From: CAWAHD01 sp963781785
GTDB lineage: Bacteria; Planctomycetota; Planctomycetia; Isosphaerales; Isosphaeraceae
Direction of reading: 5' to 3'
Length of the DNA stretch: 64,000 nucleotides
Assembly: GCA_963781785.1 (NCBI GenBank)
Contig: CAWAHD010000003.1
Span: 806,001 to 870,000 of the forward strand
The notes beneath the pieces are model-generated. The model did not search any database. It was given only the letters and a program-made list of their open reading frames with translations, and was not told the DNA's origin. Below, in pieces: positions 20,333-28,858 of the stretch (its first letter is position 1; every line of letters starts with the position of its first letter). A program made the position numbers and the translations under genes.

Positions 20333-20517
20333 TTACTCCGCGAGGTTGAGCGCATCGCTGTCATGCGGCCCGACGGAATGATCGACGTCGCGATCGGCAT
20401 TGATCGCGGGATAATGGGTGTCGAACGACCGCCAGAACTCCGCTTCGCAGCGCCGGCCGCCGGCGGGGATCGTCGGCGGATTCAAACAGAATCGTGATCT
20501 TGTCGATCAGCCCGCCC
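20333..20517 (-). pseudogene. Gene-tail remnant, copy B
   Basis: The minus strand reads FWRSFDTHYPAINADRDVD then HSVGPHDSDALNLAE and a TAA at 20333, aligning with copy A at 18974. Adjacent bases (GCAGCCTGAGTGAA on the plus side) are also shared, so the remnant was copied together with the repeat next to it. Confidence 0.35.
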
Positions 20518-20825
20518 GGCGCTGCCGTGTGTCTACCTCCCTTTCGCAATTTGCTTCGTCACATTCATACATCGTCACGCGCGGTGGCAGAATCGGCAGA
20601 ATGCTCAGAAGCGGCGCTCCAGTGGCCCGCAAAATCCGCGCGACCGGCACGCGCGACCCGCCGCGCGTGACGAAGCAGATTCGTCACGGCGGAGCACTTC
20701 GTCACGCGCAGGGGGCGAGATCGGGCGAGTACGGACCACGTGGTGCCGGGCATTCCGTTTATCCGCCAGAATCGTGAAAATCCTACCCTGAATCAGCAGC
20801 CTGGGCCGAGCCGTGACGTTGCCGC
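20517..20825 (+). repeat. GC-rich interspersed repeat, copy 3
   Basis: Opens TGTGTCTACCTCCCTTTCGC like copy 1 and ends with AATCAGCAGCCTGGGCCGAG. The middle is more diverged (GGGGGCGAGATCGGGCGAGT in place of the GGCGGCACGATCGGGAGTTG block). Confidence 0.55.
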
Positions 20826-20839
20826 TCGACGAGAATCTG

Positions 20840-20926
20840 TCGTAGAACGGAATTCATTCCGTTGTCCGGCCAAATTCGATGCGTGTGCCCAAAGCAATCA
20901 GAAACGGAATGAATTCCGTTCTACGA
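20840..20926. repeat. 24-bp inverted repeat, 39-base loop
   Basis: Arms 20840-20863 and 20903-20926 are perfect reverse complements; each arm also contains its own palindrome (AACGGAATTCATTCCGTT). The small AT-richer unit stands out from the GC-rich repeats around it and resembles the ends of a miniature mobile element, though no target duplication was identified. Confidence 0.55.
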
Positions 20927-21384
20927 AGCATTTTGCCGCCCGACGCGTCTGGTCCCGGAGTCACGCAACTCGATTGAGTGCTCCTCTCGATCTGGATCGC
21001 TCGACCGCCGGCCGCGTGTTGTGAGCCCGCGGACTCCGCTCGACGTTGCTCGCGGCAGGTGGCTCCTGCCATGAGTGGAAAGACAGGCAACGCATCGGGC
21101 CATCTGATTTGGTAGGTTCGGTAATCCAGCGAGGACGCGATCCGCGGGGGTTGCATCATGACGGTCGCGCGTTCGCAACTGGTCGATCCAGCCGTAACGC
21201 GTTGGTATCGTTGCATCACCCGGCGTGTTGCACGTGCCTGAGGCTCGTAACGTTCGGGCGTCGTTACTACCCACGCCAGCGCGATGTGTGTCCTTCGACT
21301 TCGGTACTTCTCTCTCGCAGTGCCGCTGGCGGTACTGTGGGCAACTGCTCCACTTTCCGTTGTTTTACTCTCTGGCAGCGCCGC

Positions 21385-21665
21385 TGGCGCTGCTGGTGTG
21401 TGTCTACTTCCTTTTTGCAGAAAGTGTCGTCACCCTCGTCACCTCGTCACCCGCGTTGTCACATTCCGCACAATGCTCGCGAGCGGCGCTCCGGAGGGCC
21501 GCAAGATCCGCGCGACCGGCACGCGCGGCCAGCCGCGGGTGACGACACGGGGTCGTCACCCGCAGAGCGTGTCGTCACCCCGAGGCGGCACGATCGGGAG
21601 TTGACGGGCCTGGTGCGGCCGCGCAGCCCGCTCATCCGCCAGAATCGTGAGAATCACTCGACCTG
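21385..21665 (+). repeat. GC-rich interspersed repeat, copy 4
   Basis: TGTGTGTCTACTTCC, then GTCACCCTCGTCACC, GAGCGGCGCTCCGGAGGGCC and CGCTCATCCGCCAGAATCG in the same order as copies 1-3. Preceded at 21223-21300 by a block also found at 47618 and 49828. Confidence 0.55.
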
Positions 21666-21811
21666 CGCAAGCGGACCGAGCCGGTGGCGCCCCGCTTGGA
21701 CACCGACACGGATCGGCTCGATCCGCAGGATTTCTCCGAATTGCCGCTCTCGCGGGTTTGCGCGATGAGAGCGAGAGGGGGAATGACTCGGCCAACTTGG
21801 GTGCTTTCGTG

Positions 21812-22079
21812 ATTGGAAATCAGGGCCTGTTCCAAGTCGGACTCGCGGAATCGCTCGTCCTGGCGGCGCCCTGCGAATTCGACTACCAGCGGATCGTTGA
21901 CGAGGTCGAACGTCGACTGATTTCGTGTCCCTTCTGGGCCAATGCCACCACCCCGGCCTTGTCCCTGCTTAGTTAGAGGGCCTAGAGCGAACGCTCGACC
22001 GGTTTCGGGGGGCTGGCCTTGGGACGTCTCCCGGCAGGCTTGATCTGTGCATTCCTGGATGGGGTGGTCCTCTTCGCCA
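21812..22079 (-). pseudogene. Degenerate DUF1016/YhcG-type nuclease gene
   Basis: Two matches to the intact DUF1016 gene at 41831-43091. Around the start, GCTATAC..GGG..ATGGCGAAGAG is shared (here ATG at 22079, MAKRTTPSRN, soon stopped). Further in, another frame reads VNDPLVVEFAGRR then FRESDLEQALISN, equivalent to the KDPYVFDFL...ERELETGLI block before the nuclease domain. The nuclease domain itself is missing, so this is a dead copy. Confidence 0.4.
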
Positions 22080-22286
22080 TGCCCCAGGTATAGCACGGCA
22101 TGCTTGTCCAAGGGAGTGCTTTGCCCTGACCGGAGGTCATAACGCGCTTTATGGGATACGATCACGGTCCTGTCAGCCACCGACCTGCGCGGAAGGTTTT
22201 GTTCAGCGATCAGAGATCAATCGTGGAAGCGGCCTCATTAAGAAACGAGTATCATTCCCGACTCGGCGCATTCTCCCGCCGTATGA

Positions 22287-24389
22287 TCACAATCCAGTCT
22301 TCAAGGCCGACGGGATCGCGCGACCTTGGGCCTCTGTCTCTCTCCGTGGAGCGAGGAGATCATCGAGGCGTCCCTGAAGCACGGTCACAAGGCGTTCGGC
22401 CCGAGCGTCGCGGGGATCGAGCCGTAGCGTCTGGCGGGCTTCGCCGATCGCCAGCTTCCAATTGCGTTCGACGGTGCTACGGTCATCGAAGCGCCAGGCG
22501 TTCTTGGCCCGCTGCACGAACGCTACGCCCAGGCATAGGTGTGCGGTTGCCTGGTCCGGATACCGAGCGACCATGGTTTTGCCGAGTGCGTGAATCCGGT
22601 CGACAGTCCGATGGGCCTCATCGAGCTTCGCGTTGCGGCGTTGGGTCGCGGCCCTCTCTGCGACTAGTTCTATCAACCGATAGCAGTCCTCCGCTTCCTT
22701 GTAGGAAGCCAGGCTGTCGGTGCCGGGGGTCGAGGACAGGAACCTCAGCACGCGATCCACCCAGTCCGCCGCCGTGAGACGGTCGATTTCTCGGTCCGAG
22801 AACCACCCAAGGATCTCACCCAGCCTCAATCTAAAGGCGCTCTCACGCCGATTGTGTCGCGCGAACTGGTCATTGGGGTCTTCCCGGAGAATCTTTTCCC
22901 AGTACAACAGGGACTCGGTGTAAAGAGGACGGGCTTCAGCCACTTTCCCGTGGGCGTCAAGGTCTATCCCGAGGACAAGGCTGGCGGTGGCCAAGAGCCT
23001 CCAGGTCTGGGGATCGTGCGGCTGTAACTTGGCCAGATCGAGGATGAGGCTTCGCGCAACCTGAACGCGTTCGATGACAATGTCGCTTGATAGCCCCGTA
23101 AAGAGGCCCATACCTCCCAAGTCGAGTACCTCAGAAAGGGCAGATCGCGCGGCCTTGTGGCCGGCTTCGGCACGGCCGCGCTCGCGTTCGGCGAGGTTGC
23201 GCTCGACATCGGCTTGCCTCCACAGCAGGACAATCGCGAGGAAGCCTACGGAAATCGTCATCATCAAGGCGCCCACAAGCGCGGCGACTGCCGGGCGACG
23301 GCGACACCAGCGCCAGGTGTGCTCGATCGGGGACACGGGACGTGCGGAAATCGGCTTGCCGTCGAGCCAACGGCGCAGTTCGCCGGCCAATGCCTGGGCC
23401 GAGGCGTATCGCCGAGACGGCTGCTTCTCCAGGCACTTGAAAGCGATGGTTTCCAGGTCGCGGGGAATCTTCGGGTTCAGACGCCTGGGCGGCACGGGAT
23501 TCTGGTGACGCACCTGGTCGAGCGTCTCCAGTGTCGAAGCTCCCTCGAACGGCGGTCGGCCGGTCAGCAGCTCGTAGAAGATGGCCCCGAGTGCGTGGAT
23601 GTCGGTGGGCGCACCGAGCTGGCTGCGCAACCCGGCGGCCTGCTCGGGCGCCATGTAAGCTGGAGTGCCGCGGAAGCCGCCCAGACTCGGCTCGGATAAG
23701 CCGGGATCGTCGTCGTCGCATCGGGCCAGGCCGAAATCGGAGACCTTGGCGATCACCCGGTCCCAGCGTGCGTCGTCCTCGCCGTCCAGGAGGATGTTGG
23801 ACGGCTTGAGGTCGAGATGGTGCAGCCCCCGGCCGTGAAAGCAGCCGACCGCGCCGGCGATCATCTCGACCATTCCCGCAGCCGACCGCGGCGGCAGGGG
23901 CCCGGTCCGCGCCAGCCGCTCTTTGAGGTCGCCGCCGGAGACGTACTCAAGCACGAGGTAGTACCAGCCGTCCGCCTCGCCGCAATCGTGGAGGGTGACG
24001 ACGTTCGGGTGCCGGACAGTGGACACCGCCCGCGCTTTGCGCAGCCAGCGGCGGCGGGCTGCGGGACTCTCGCCGCCCGACGCCGAGGGGAGGACCTTGA
24101 TCACAACGGAGCGGCCCAGACCGCCCGTCCGCACGGCCTGGTAAACCACGCCCATCCGGCCGCGGTGCAGCTCGCGCTCGATCGAGAAGCCCGGGACGCA
24201 CGGCGATCGCTCCGGTACCGGCAGCACGAGCCGAAGGCCGGGGCGCCTTAGCGCGTGCCGCTCGAGAGCAGCAGTGCAAACGGAGCACTCCTCAACGTGC
24301 TCCTCCATAGCGTCGTAGGTCGGCTCGTCGAGCGCATCCGTGCCGAGCAACCGCAAGAGATCCTCCCCGGGGCAGGACGACATGGTCAT
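22287..24389 (-). CDS. Ser/Thr protein kinase with N-terminal zinc finger and TM helix
   Basis: 700 residues. An anti-sigma-type zinc finger (H31...C35xxC38) precedes a Hanks-type kinase domain (about 68-340), a transmembrane helix (about 358-382) and a helical/TPR-like C-terminal region outside. Catalytic Asp193, DFG (218-220), Lys98 and the APE motif are present, but three canonical positions differ: the first glycine of the P-loop is His75, the alpha-C Glu position is Lys118, and HRD is HLD. It starts 31 bases after the ECF sigma gene. Kinase plus anti-sigma-like zinc finger beside an ECF sigma factor is a known planctomycete arrangement, implying control of that sigma factor. Confidence 0.85.
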   Translation of the reverse strand: MTMSSCPGEDLLRLLGTDALDEPTYDAMEEHVEECSVCTAALERHALRRPGLRLVLPVPERSPCVPGFSIERELHRGRMGVVYQAVRTGGLGRSVVIKVLPSASGGESPAARRRWLRKARAVSTVRHPNVVTLHDCGEADGWYYLVLEYVSGGDLKERLARTGPLPPRSAAGMVEMIAGAVGCFHGRGLHHLDLKPSNILLDGEDDARWDRVIAKVSDFGLARCDDDDPGLSEPSLGGFRGTPAYMAPEQAAGLRSQLGAPTDIHALGAIFYELLTGRPPFEGASTLETLDQVRHQNPVPPRRLNPKIPRDLETIAFKCLEKQPSRRYASAQALAGELRRWLDGKPISARPVSPIEHTWRWCRRRPAVAALVGALMMTISVGFLAIVLLWRQADVERNLAERERGRAEAGHKAARSALSEVLDLGGMGLFTGLSSDIVIERVQVARSLILDLAKLQPHDPQTWRLLATASLVLGIDLDAHGKVAEARPLYTESLLYWEKILREDPNDQFARHNRRESAFRLRLGEILGWFSDREIDRLTAADWVDRVLRFLSSTPGTDSLASYKEAEDCYRLIELVAERAATQRRNAKLDEAHRTVDRIHALGKTMVARYPDQATAHLCLGVAFVQRAKNAWRFDDRSTVERNWKLAIGEARQTLRLDPRDARAERLVTVLQGRLDDLLAPRRETEAQGRAIPSALKTGL

Positions 24390-24420
24390 GAACCCTCCCG
24401 TTGATCGGATCGGCCGGCGC

Positions 24421-25065
24421 TCAGGCGCCCTTCGCCCACTCCTCCGACACGCGCCGCCCCTCGTCGCGGAGCAGGACGCGCACCCTCTTCACTGCCGCGT
24501 AGACGGCCGCCTTTTTCATGCCCAGGGTCTGCGCCGTCTGCTCAACGCCCCACTGGTACACGGCGACAAGCCAGAACGCTTCCCAGTTGTGGGGCTTGAC
24601 TCGCGCCCTCACCTCCGCCTGGATCTCCGCACCCGCATCCAGCAGCAGGCGCACGGCCGGATCGGTTGGCTCTTCAGCGTCATCAGTGTCGCGATGCGCA
24701 CCGGCGATTTTCCCGCGATCGGCCACGGGCATGCCGTCGGGATCGTCCAGACTGAAGTGCGCGTGAGCCCGCTGCTCGTGCAAGTAATTGAGCACGCGCC
24801 ACTCGCAAATCTGTCGCAACCAGCCGCGGAACGAACCGCTCGGGTCATACTCGAACGTCCGCATCCGCACGGCCAGCTCGCACCAGACGCGAGCACAGAT
24901 TTCGTCGATCGCCTCCTCGCGCAGCCCATAGCCGCGGCACCAGCGCCGCACGCGCGGGTCGTAGGTGCCCCAGAACCGGACCCAGCCGGGGTGGTTTTCC
25001 GAGCCGGTGACCTTACTCAACAGTGTCGGGCTCGTGGATCCGTCATTGACATCGACCGGCTTCAT
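24421..25065 (-). CDS. ECF-type RNA polymerase sigma factor
   Basis: 214 residues. Region 2 is recognisable (ICARVWCELAVRMRTFEYDP, SFRGWLRQICEWRVLNYLH) and region 4 forms a helix-turn-helix (VEQTAQTLGMKKAAVYAAVK). The long acidic linker is typical of planctomycete ECF sigmas paired with kinases. Cotranscribed with the zinc-finger kinase downstream, whose cytoplasmic N terminus is the likely regulator. Target promoters unknown. Confidence 0.85.
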   Translation of the reverse strand: MKPVDVNDGSTSPTLLSKVTGSENHPGWVRFWGTYDPRVRRWCRGYGLREEAIDEICARVWCELAVRMRTFEYDPSGSFRGWLRQICEWRVLNYLHEQRAHAHFSLDDPDGMPVADRGKIAGAHRDTDDAEEPTDPAVRLLLDAGAEIQAEVRARVKPHNWEAFWLVAVYQWGVEQTAQTLGMKKAAVYAAVKRVRVLLRDEGRRVSEEWAKGA

Positions 25066-26020
25066 CGCTCGGGCTCCGTCGGTGCAAGGGATTGCTGGCT
25101 AAAGAATTGCTGCGCGCGTCTCGTTTTTTTTCGTAAAGCGTGTCGAAACGATTTGTAAATCAGATAGAGGACAACACCTTGGCTCGAGGCGCCAGCCTGG
25201 CTGCGAGCTCGGAATCGAGGGTTCAAGTGACGGGCACGCGCCGTCACAGTTGCTGCGTGACCGCACAGTGTGGGAGCGTCGCCGTCTGACCGGCCTCCAG
25301 GAGATTAAACCCGACCCCGATCTTGCCGTCGCCGCGAATCGCGATCGGATTGCTCGAGGGAATCCATCCTAGGAGCAGCCAGGCCGGACGTCAAGTTTCC
25401 GGTACGCCTTCGAGCGCGAAGCCGTTGACGTCGTCGGGCAGGGCCAGCCGGTCGAGATCGTGGCGAATGACAGCGCGGGGTTGCTGTCGCCGATTGCAAT
25501 CAGCACATGCGGCCTCGTTGTGAATTTCGCGGACACTCTGACCCTCGCACAAGACGGCACCCTGGACTTCATCGAGCAGCGCAGGCATTGAGACGTCGCG
25601 GCCGCTGCCGGGCCCGGCAACGGAAGTAACGGGTCCGCTGTTGCCGATCGGGGTGGACGAGCAGTGAAAAGCCGGCGAGTGAAAACAGCTCTTCTCAATT
25701 CTTTTAATTATTCTTTGCGACCATCGCGCAAGTTTGGGGCCCGGAGAGCGTCTGCAAAGTGGGCATCGAAATCGGCGAGGCTCGTCCTCGCGGCGGAGAC
25801 GAATGGAGGCTGCTCGAGACATGCATCCCGTCGCCGACTTCCATGCTGGTCGCTGGGATCGGAGAGGTCCCGTCGATCGCCGGCCGGCTCGAATGCCGCG
25901 CGAAAACTACGTCGGAGTCAAGAAACCGTTCTCACCCTTGCATTACCTTCGATGAAGATCCCGAGCTGCTGGCGCGGCTCTCGCCGCGTTCGGTCTGCTC
26001 ACAACCGGGAGGACCGATCG
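25066..26020. other. Intergenic region with coding scraps and a shared leader block
   Basis: Holds the upstream side of the sigma gene, a plus-strand coding scrap ending at a TGA near 25590 (VDVVGQGQPVEIVANDSAG, then LTLAQDGTLDFIEQRRH), and the leader block at 25725 that recurs upstream of the 28859 gene. No complete gene is supported before the PEP-CTERM start at 26021. Confidence 0.4.
25725..25805 (+). promoter_or_regulatory. Leader block shared with 28643, upstream of a PEP-CTERM gene
   Basis: The first 46 bases (CGCGCAAGTTTGGGGCCCGG, AGAGCGTCTGCAAAG) are almost identical to 28643-28688, and a GCGGCGGAGACGAA block follows in both. It ends 215 bases before the PEP-CTERM start. Could be a transcribed regulatory RNA element or a duplicated promoter region; no known riboswitch consensus fits. 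Confidence 0.4.
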
Positions 26021-26749
26021 ATGAAGCGCTCGAGCCTGATGACTTTGCGGGTGATCAGCACCGTTGTTCTCTGCCTGACCCTGGGAGCCACGGAGGGCTA
26101 TTGCGGCCCCGTTTTCTACTCGACATCCCATGCCTCGGAATGGGAGGTCGCTACGAAAGTGGGCGGCACAGACGGTTTATTTTCGTCGTTTCCCACCACG
26201 GGTTTCGTCACGGCGACTGCGGTTACCGGGAGGTTCACGGGGACGACCCAGTGGATCGCCAACAATTCGACCGGAACGAACGTGCCGGGAGACTGGACCT
26301 TCTTCGTTTTCCGGGAGACATTCGACCTGACGGGCTACGATCCGAACACCGCTAACCTGCAGTTTCAATGGGCCGCTGACGATTCTGGTCAAGGTTTTGC
26401 CGACCGTGGAACTTGGGTACCGAAATACAGCCTGAACGGCGGCAGTCTGGTGACCGGTACGTGGCCGGGCGGGAATACTTACGGCTTTGGTCCGACGGTG
26501 GACATTTCCAGCGGCTTTGTACCTGGGATCAACGTGATCGAATTCTATGTGGAAGGCAACGGCGGAACGGACGGGTTTGCGCTGAACCCGATTAGCTTTA
26601 CGGCCAGCGTCCCCGAGCCCGCTAGCCTCACTCTGCTCGGCATTTCGGCGGCCGCTGGCCTCGGCTACCTCGGCGTGCAAACGCGGCGCCAGCGATCAGC
26701 CGCCCGCGGGAAAACGGTTGAGGCTAGCCATCGGCAAAAACGGTGCTGA
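26021..26749 (+). CDS. PEP-CTERM exported protein
   Basis: 242 residues, ATG 26021 ten bases after GGGAGG. Signal peptide (residues about 8-27, ending GYCGP), a beta-rich domain with carbohydrate-binding-like features (WTFFVFRETFDLTGYDP, QFQWAADDSGQGFA, INVIEFYVEGNG), then the sorting tail: VPEPASLTLLG, a hydrophobic helix and RRQR. The family is delivered to the surface and cleaved by exosortase; no exosortase is in this window. The downstream gene is another exported protein. Confidence 0.85.
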   Translation: MKRSSLMTLRVISTVVLCLTLGATEGYCGPVFYSTSHASEWEVATKVGGTDGLFSSFPTTGFVTATAVTGRFTGTTQWIANNSTGTNVPGDWTFFVFRETFDLTGYDPNTANLQFQWAADDSGQGFADRGTWVPKYSLNGGSLVTGTWPGGNTYGFGPTVDISSGFVPGINVIEFYVEGNGGTDGFALNPISFTASVPEPASLTLLGISAAAGLGYLGVQTRRQRSAARGKTVEASHRQKRC

Positions 26750-26851
26750 GCGAGTTCCGCGTCGATTTCGGCCGGCGGATCCACCGGCATGCTCGGGCAT
26801 CGTGGAGGTAGATAGATCATTCGCGGTGGAGTTTCGCAATGGGAGGGAAAC

Positions 26852-28276
26852 GTGGTGTTGCGCCGTCTGAAACGATACTCGCGCCAATGGCAGCGCCTCG
26901 GGGCAAGGCGCAGGGAGATCCACAAGCGGCGGCCGCTTGTGGATGGTTTGGAGCGACGGGAGTTGTTATCCACGGTCTCCGTTTCCGGGCAGGCCAACAT
27001 TTACGGAGCGGGCCTCACGGTCCCCCCCGATCCTGGTGGCGGTGGCGGCGGCATTTTGCCGGTGAAGATCAACCTGTCCGCTCTCGGTAGCCCGCGAATG
27101 GTGGACTTTCCGACTGTCACCGGCACGGTCAGCGGCTGGGCGGCTGCCGGGGGATACAACGGTCCGGATGGCGGCGGCTATTGGGGCGGCGTGACGAACG
27201 TACCGGCCCATGGGGGCATCTCCGGCATCGAGGACGACAAGGCGACCATGTTTCTGGTCGGTGTCTTCCTTGGGCCCGACGGCCAACCCGCGAGCCCACC
27301 CCCGACTCTGAATGTCACCAGCGCGAACAGCGTGGAATCGTTTTCACCGCTCGTCGGCCAGCAGTTCTTCATAGGGGACGGCCACACGAGCGCTTATGCC
27401 CTACAGAAGTTTGTTGTGCCCGCCGGTGCGACCAGCCTATTTCTGGGATTTGCCGAGAACTACCAGTTCGCTTATCCGAGTCGACCGCCGGGCTATTACG
27501 GCGACAATGGCGGTACGCTCACGGTCGATGTCGAAGCAGCGTCTCCTCTGCCGACGCAGACGGCACTCACGACCTCTGTCACTTCCGTGCCCCTCGGACA
27601 GCCGGTCACATTGACGACGACCGTCAGCGACTTGTCCACCGGCGGGGCAACTCCCAACGGCGGAACGGTGACTTTCAACGACGAGTACGGAGCGCTCGGC
27701 AGCGCGACGCTCGTCGACGGCGTAGCTGTGCTCATAACCTCGAGCCTCCCGGCCGGCACGAATACGATCACGGCCTCCTACGGCGGCACCTCGGATTTCA
27801 GCGCGAGCACATCAGGCGCGACAACGGTGGTTGTGACCAAAACCCCAGTGGGTCCCGTCGGGACGCCTCGTCGCACGCAAATGGTGTTGCGAGCACAGCC
27901 CAGTCCCGCACCCTTCGCGCGGCCAGTCAGATTGGCTGCGACCGTTCAGAATCGCACCCGGCACGGTGGGACGCCTGGCGGGTTTGTCACGTTCTTCGAC
28001 GGCATGGCGAACCTGGGAACAGTCGCTCTTAGCCGCGGCACGGCGATCGTCACGACCACAATCCTGCACACGGGCGCGAACAAAATCGAGGCCGTATATA
28101 CGCCGAGCACCGGATTCCTCGGCTGCACCAAATTCATCGTTGAGCATGTCAAGGTGCCTCGGATCGTCCGGACGGCCATGCGAAGCTCGATGAGCACGGC
28201 GGTCGCATCACCCCGCTCATCGGCGCCCATTCATCTGCTCGCACACGATGGGTTCAAAAATCGGCTCAGGGATTAG
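26852..28276 (+). CDS. LEPR-XLL surface protein with Ig-like repeats
   Basis: 474 residues, GTG 26852 after GGGAGGG. The Arg-rich leader ends in VDGLERRELLSTVS, a LEPR-XLL motif. A central beta domain (about 45-230) precedes at least two bacterial Ig-like domains of the Big_3 type (TLTTTVSDLSTGGATPNGGT...FNDEYGALGSATLVDG; RLAATVQN...GFVTFFDGMANLGTVAL). No catalytic motif seen; an adhesin or envelope structural role is inferred. Its Ig-like domain resembles one in the 34876 protein (SDLSPGGASPNGGTVTFSD). Confidence 0.7.
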   Translation: MVLRRLKRYSRQWQRLGARRREIHKRRPLVDGLERRELLSTVSVSGQANIYGAGLTVPPDPGGGGGGILPVKINLSALGSPRMVDFPTVTGTVSGWAAAGGYNGPDGGGYWGGVTNVPAHGGISGIEDDKATMFLVGVFLGPDGQPASPPPTLNVTSANSVESFSPLVGQQFFIGDGHTSAYALQKFVVPAGATSLFLGFAENYQFAYPSRPPGYYGDNGGTLTVDVEAASPLPTQTALTTSVTSVPLGQPVTLTTTVSDLSTGGATPNGGTVTFNDEYGALGSATLVDGVAVLITSSLPAGTNTITASYGGTSDFSASTSGATTVVVTKTPVGPVGTPRRTQMVLRAQPSPAPFARPVRLAATVQNRTRHGGTPGGFVTFFDGMANLGTVALSRGTAIVTTTILHTGANKIEAVYTPSTGFLGCTKFIVEHVKVPRIVRTAMRSSMSTAVASPRSSAPIHLLAHDGFKNRLRD

Positions 28277-28858
28277 ATCGCAATGGTCGCATTCAGGTAC
28301 GACGGGAGAAGTGCCACCATAAGATATATACATGTAAATAACATTTCATCTTAATTGCATTCATCGCAACCGTCCGGGACGTGCGGACATGGCGATCGAG
28401 TTAACCCGCGTCGATCACAGTGGTCAGTCGCCAGTGACTTCGCCAGACAAGGGGCTCTCAGCGTTCCGGCGATCGCGGACCACGGGAAACCCCAAACGAG
28501 CCGGCCGCCACCGATTGAAGGCACAGATCCGACGAACAGGCAGATGGGACGTCAAGATGCCGCCATGCCAGCGATCCTGCCACCCGATACGAGCGACGAA
28601 AACGGCTCTTTCTGTACCGTATTGGTTTTTCTTCCAGGCCGCCGCGCAAGTTTGGGGCCCGGAGAGCGTCTGCAAAGCGGGTGTCGAACTCTCTAAGCCT
28701 CCGCAGCGGAGACGAACGGTGCCTGTTGAACACGCTGGAATGCCGGCATCGCCATCCTTTCGATTCGTACCGATCAGCGGGGTCCGAGTGATCGATTGGC
28801 GGCGCGAGCTGGGCAAGCGGGTGCGGAAACGACCGTTGGGCCGCACAGGAGCACGACC
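28277..28858. other. Intergenic region, AT-rich then leader-like
   Basis: 28300-28360 is markedly AT-rich (AAGATATATACATGTAAATA), consistent with a promoter or terminator zone. 28643-28716 repeats the block at 25725. No gene supported. Confidence 0.45.
28643..28716 (+). promoter_or_regulatory. Leader block shared with 25725, upstream of a LEPR-XLL gene
   Basis: Second copy of the conserved 46-base block with a downstream GCAGCGGAGACGAA. It ends about 140 bases before the start at 28859. The same block in front of two exported-protein genes argues for shared regulation or local duplication. Confidence 0.4.

Larger units (their letters stand above)
18307..22286. other. 4-kb gene-poor, repeat-dense region
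   Basis: No convincing intact gene. The stretch consists of several copies of a GC-rich block (19148, 19985, 20517, 21385), two copies of a gene-tail remnant, a partial copy of the 43-51 kb composite repeat (19483), short tandem repeats, a 24-bp inverted repeat and a DUF1016 remnant. Apparent reading frames here change between copies and look like chance. Confidence 0.6.

Noticed and set aside
25725..25805. Cyclic-di-GMP (GEMM) riboswitch
   Set aside because: Only a short CTGCAAAG-type similarity; the tetraloop-receptor and second stem of the consensus are missing.
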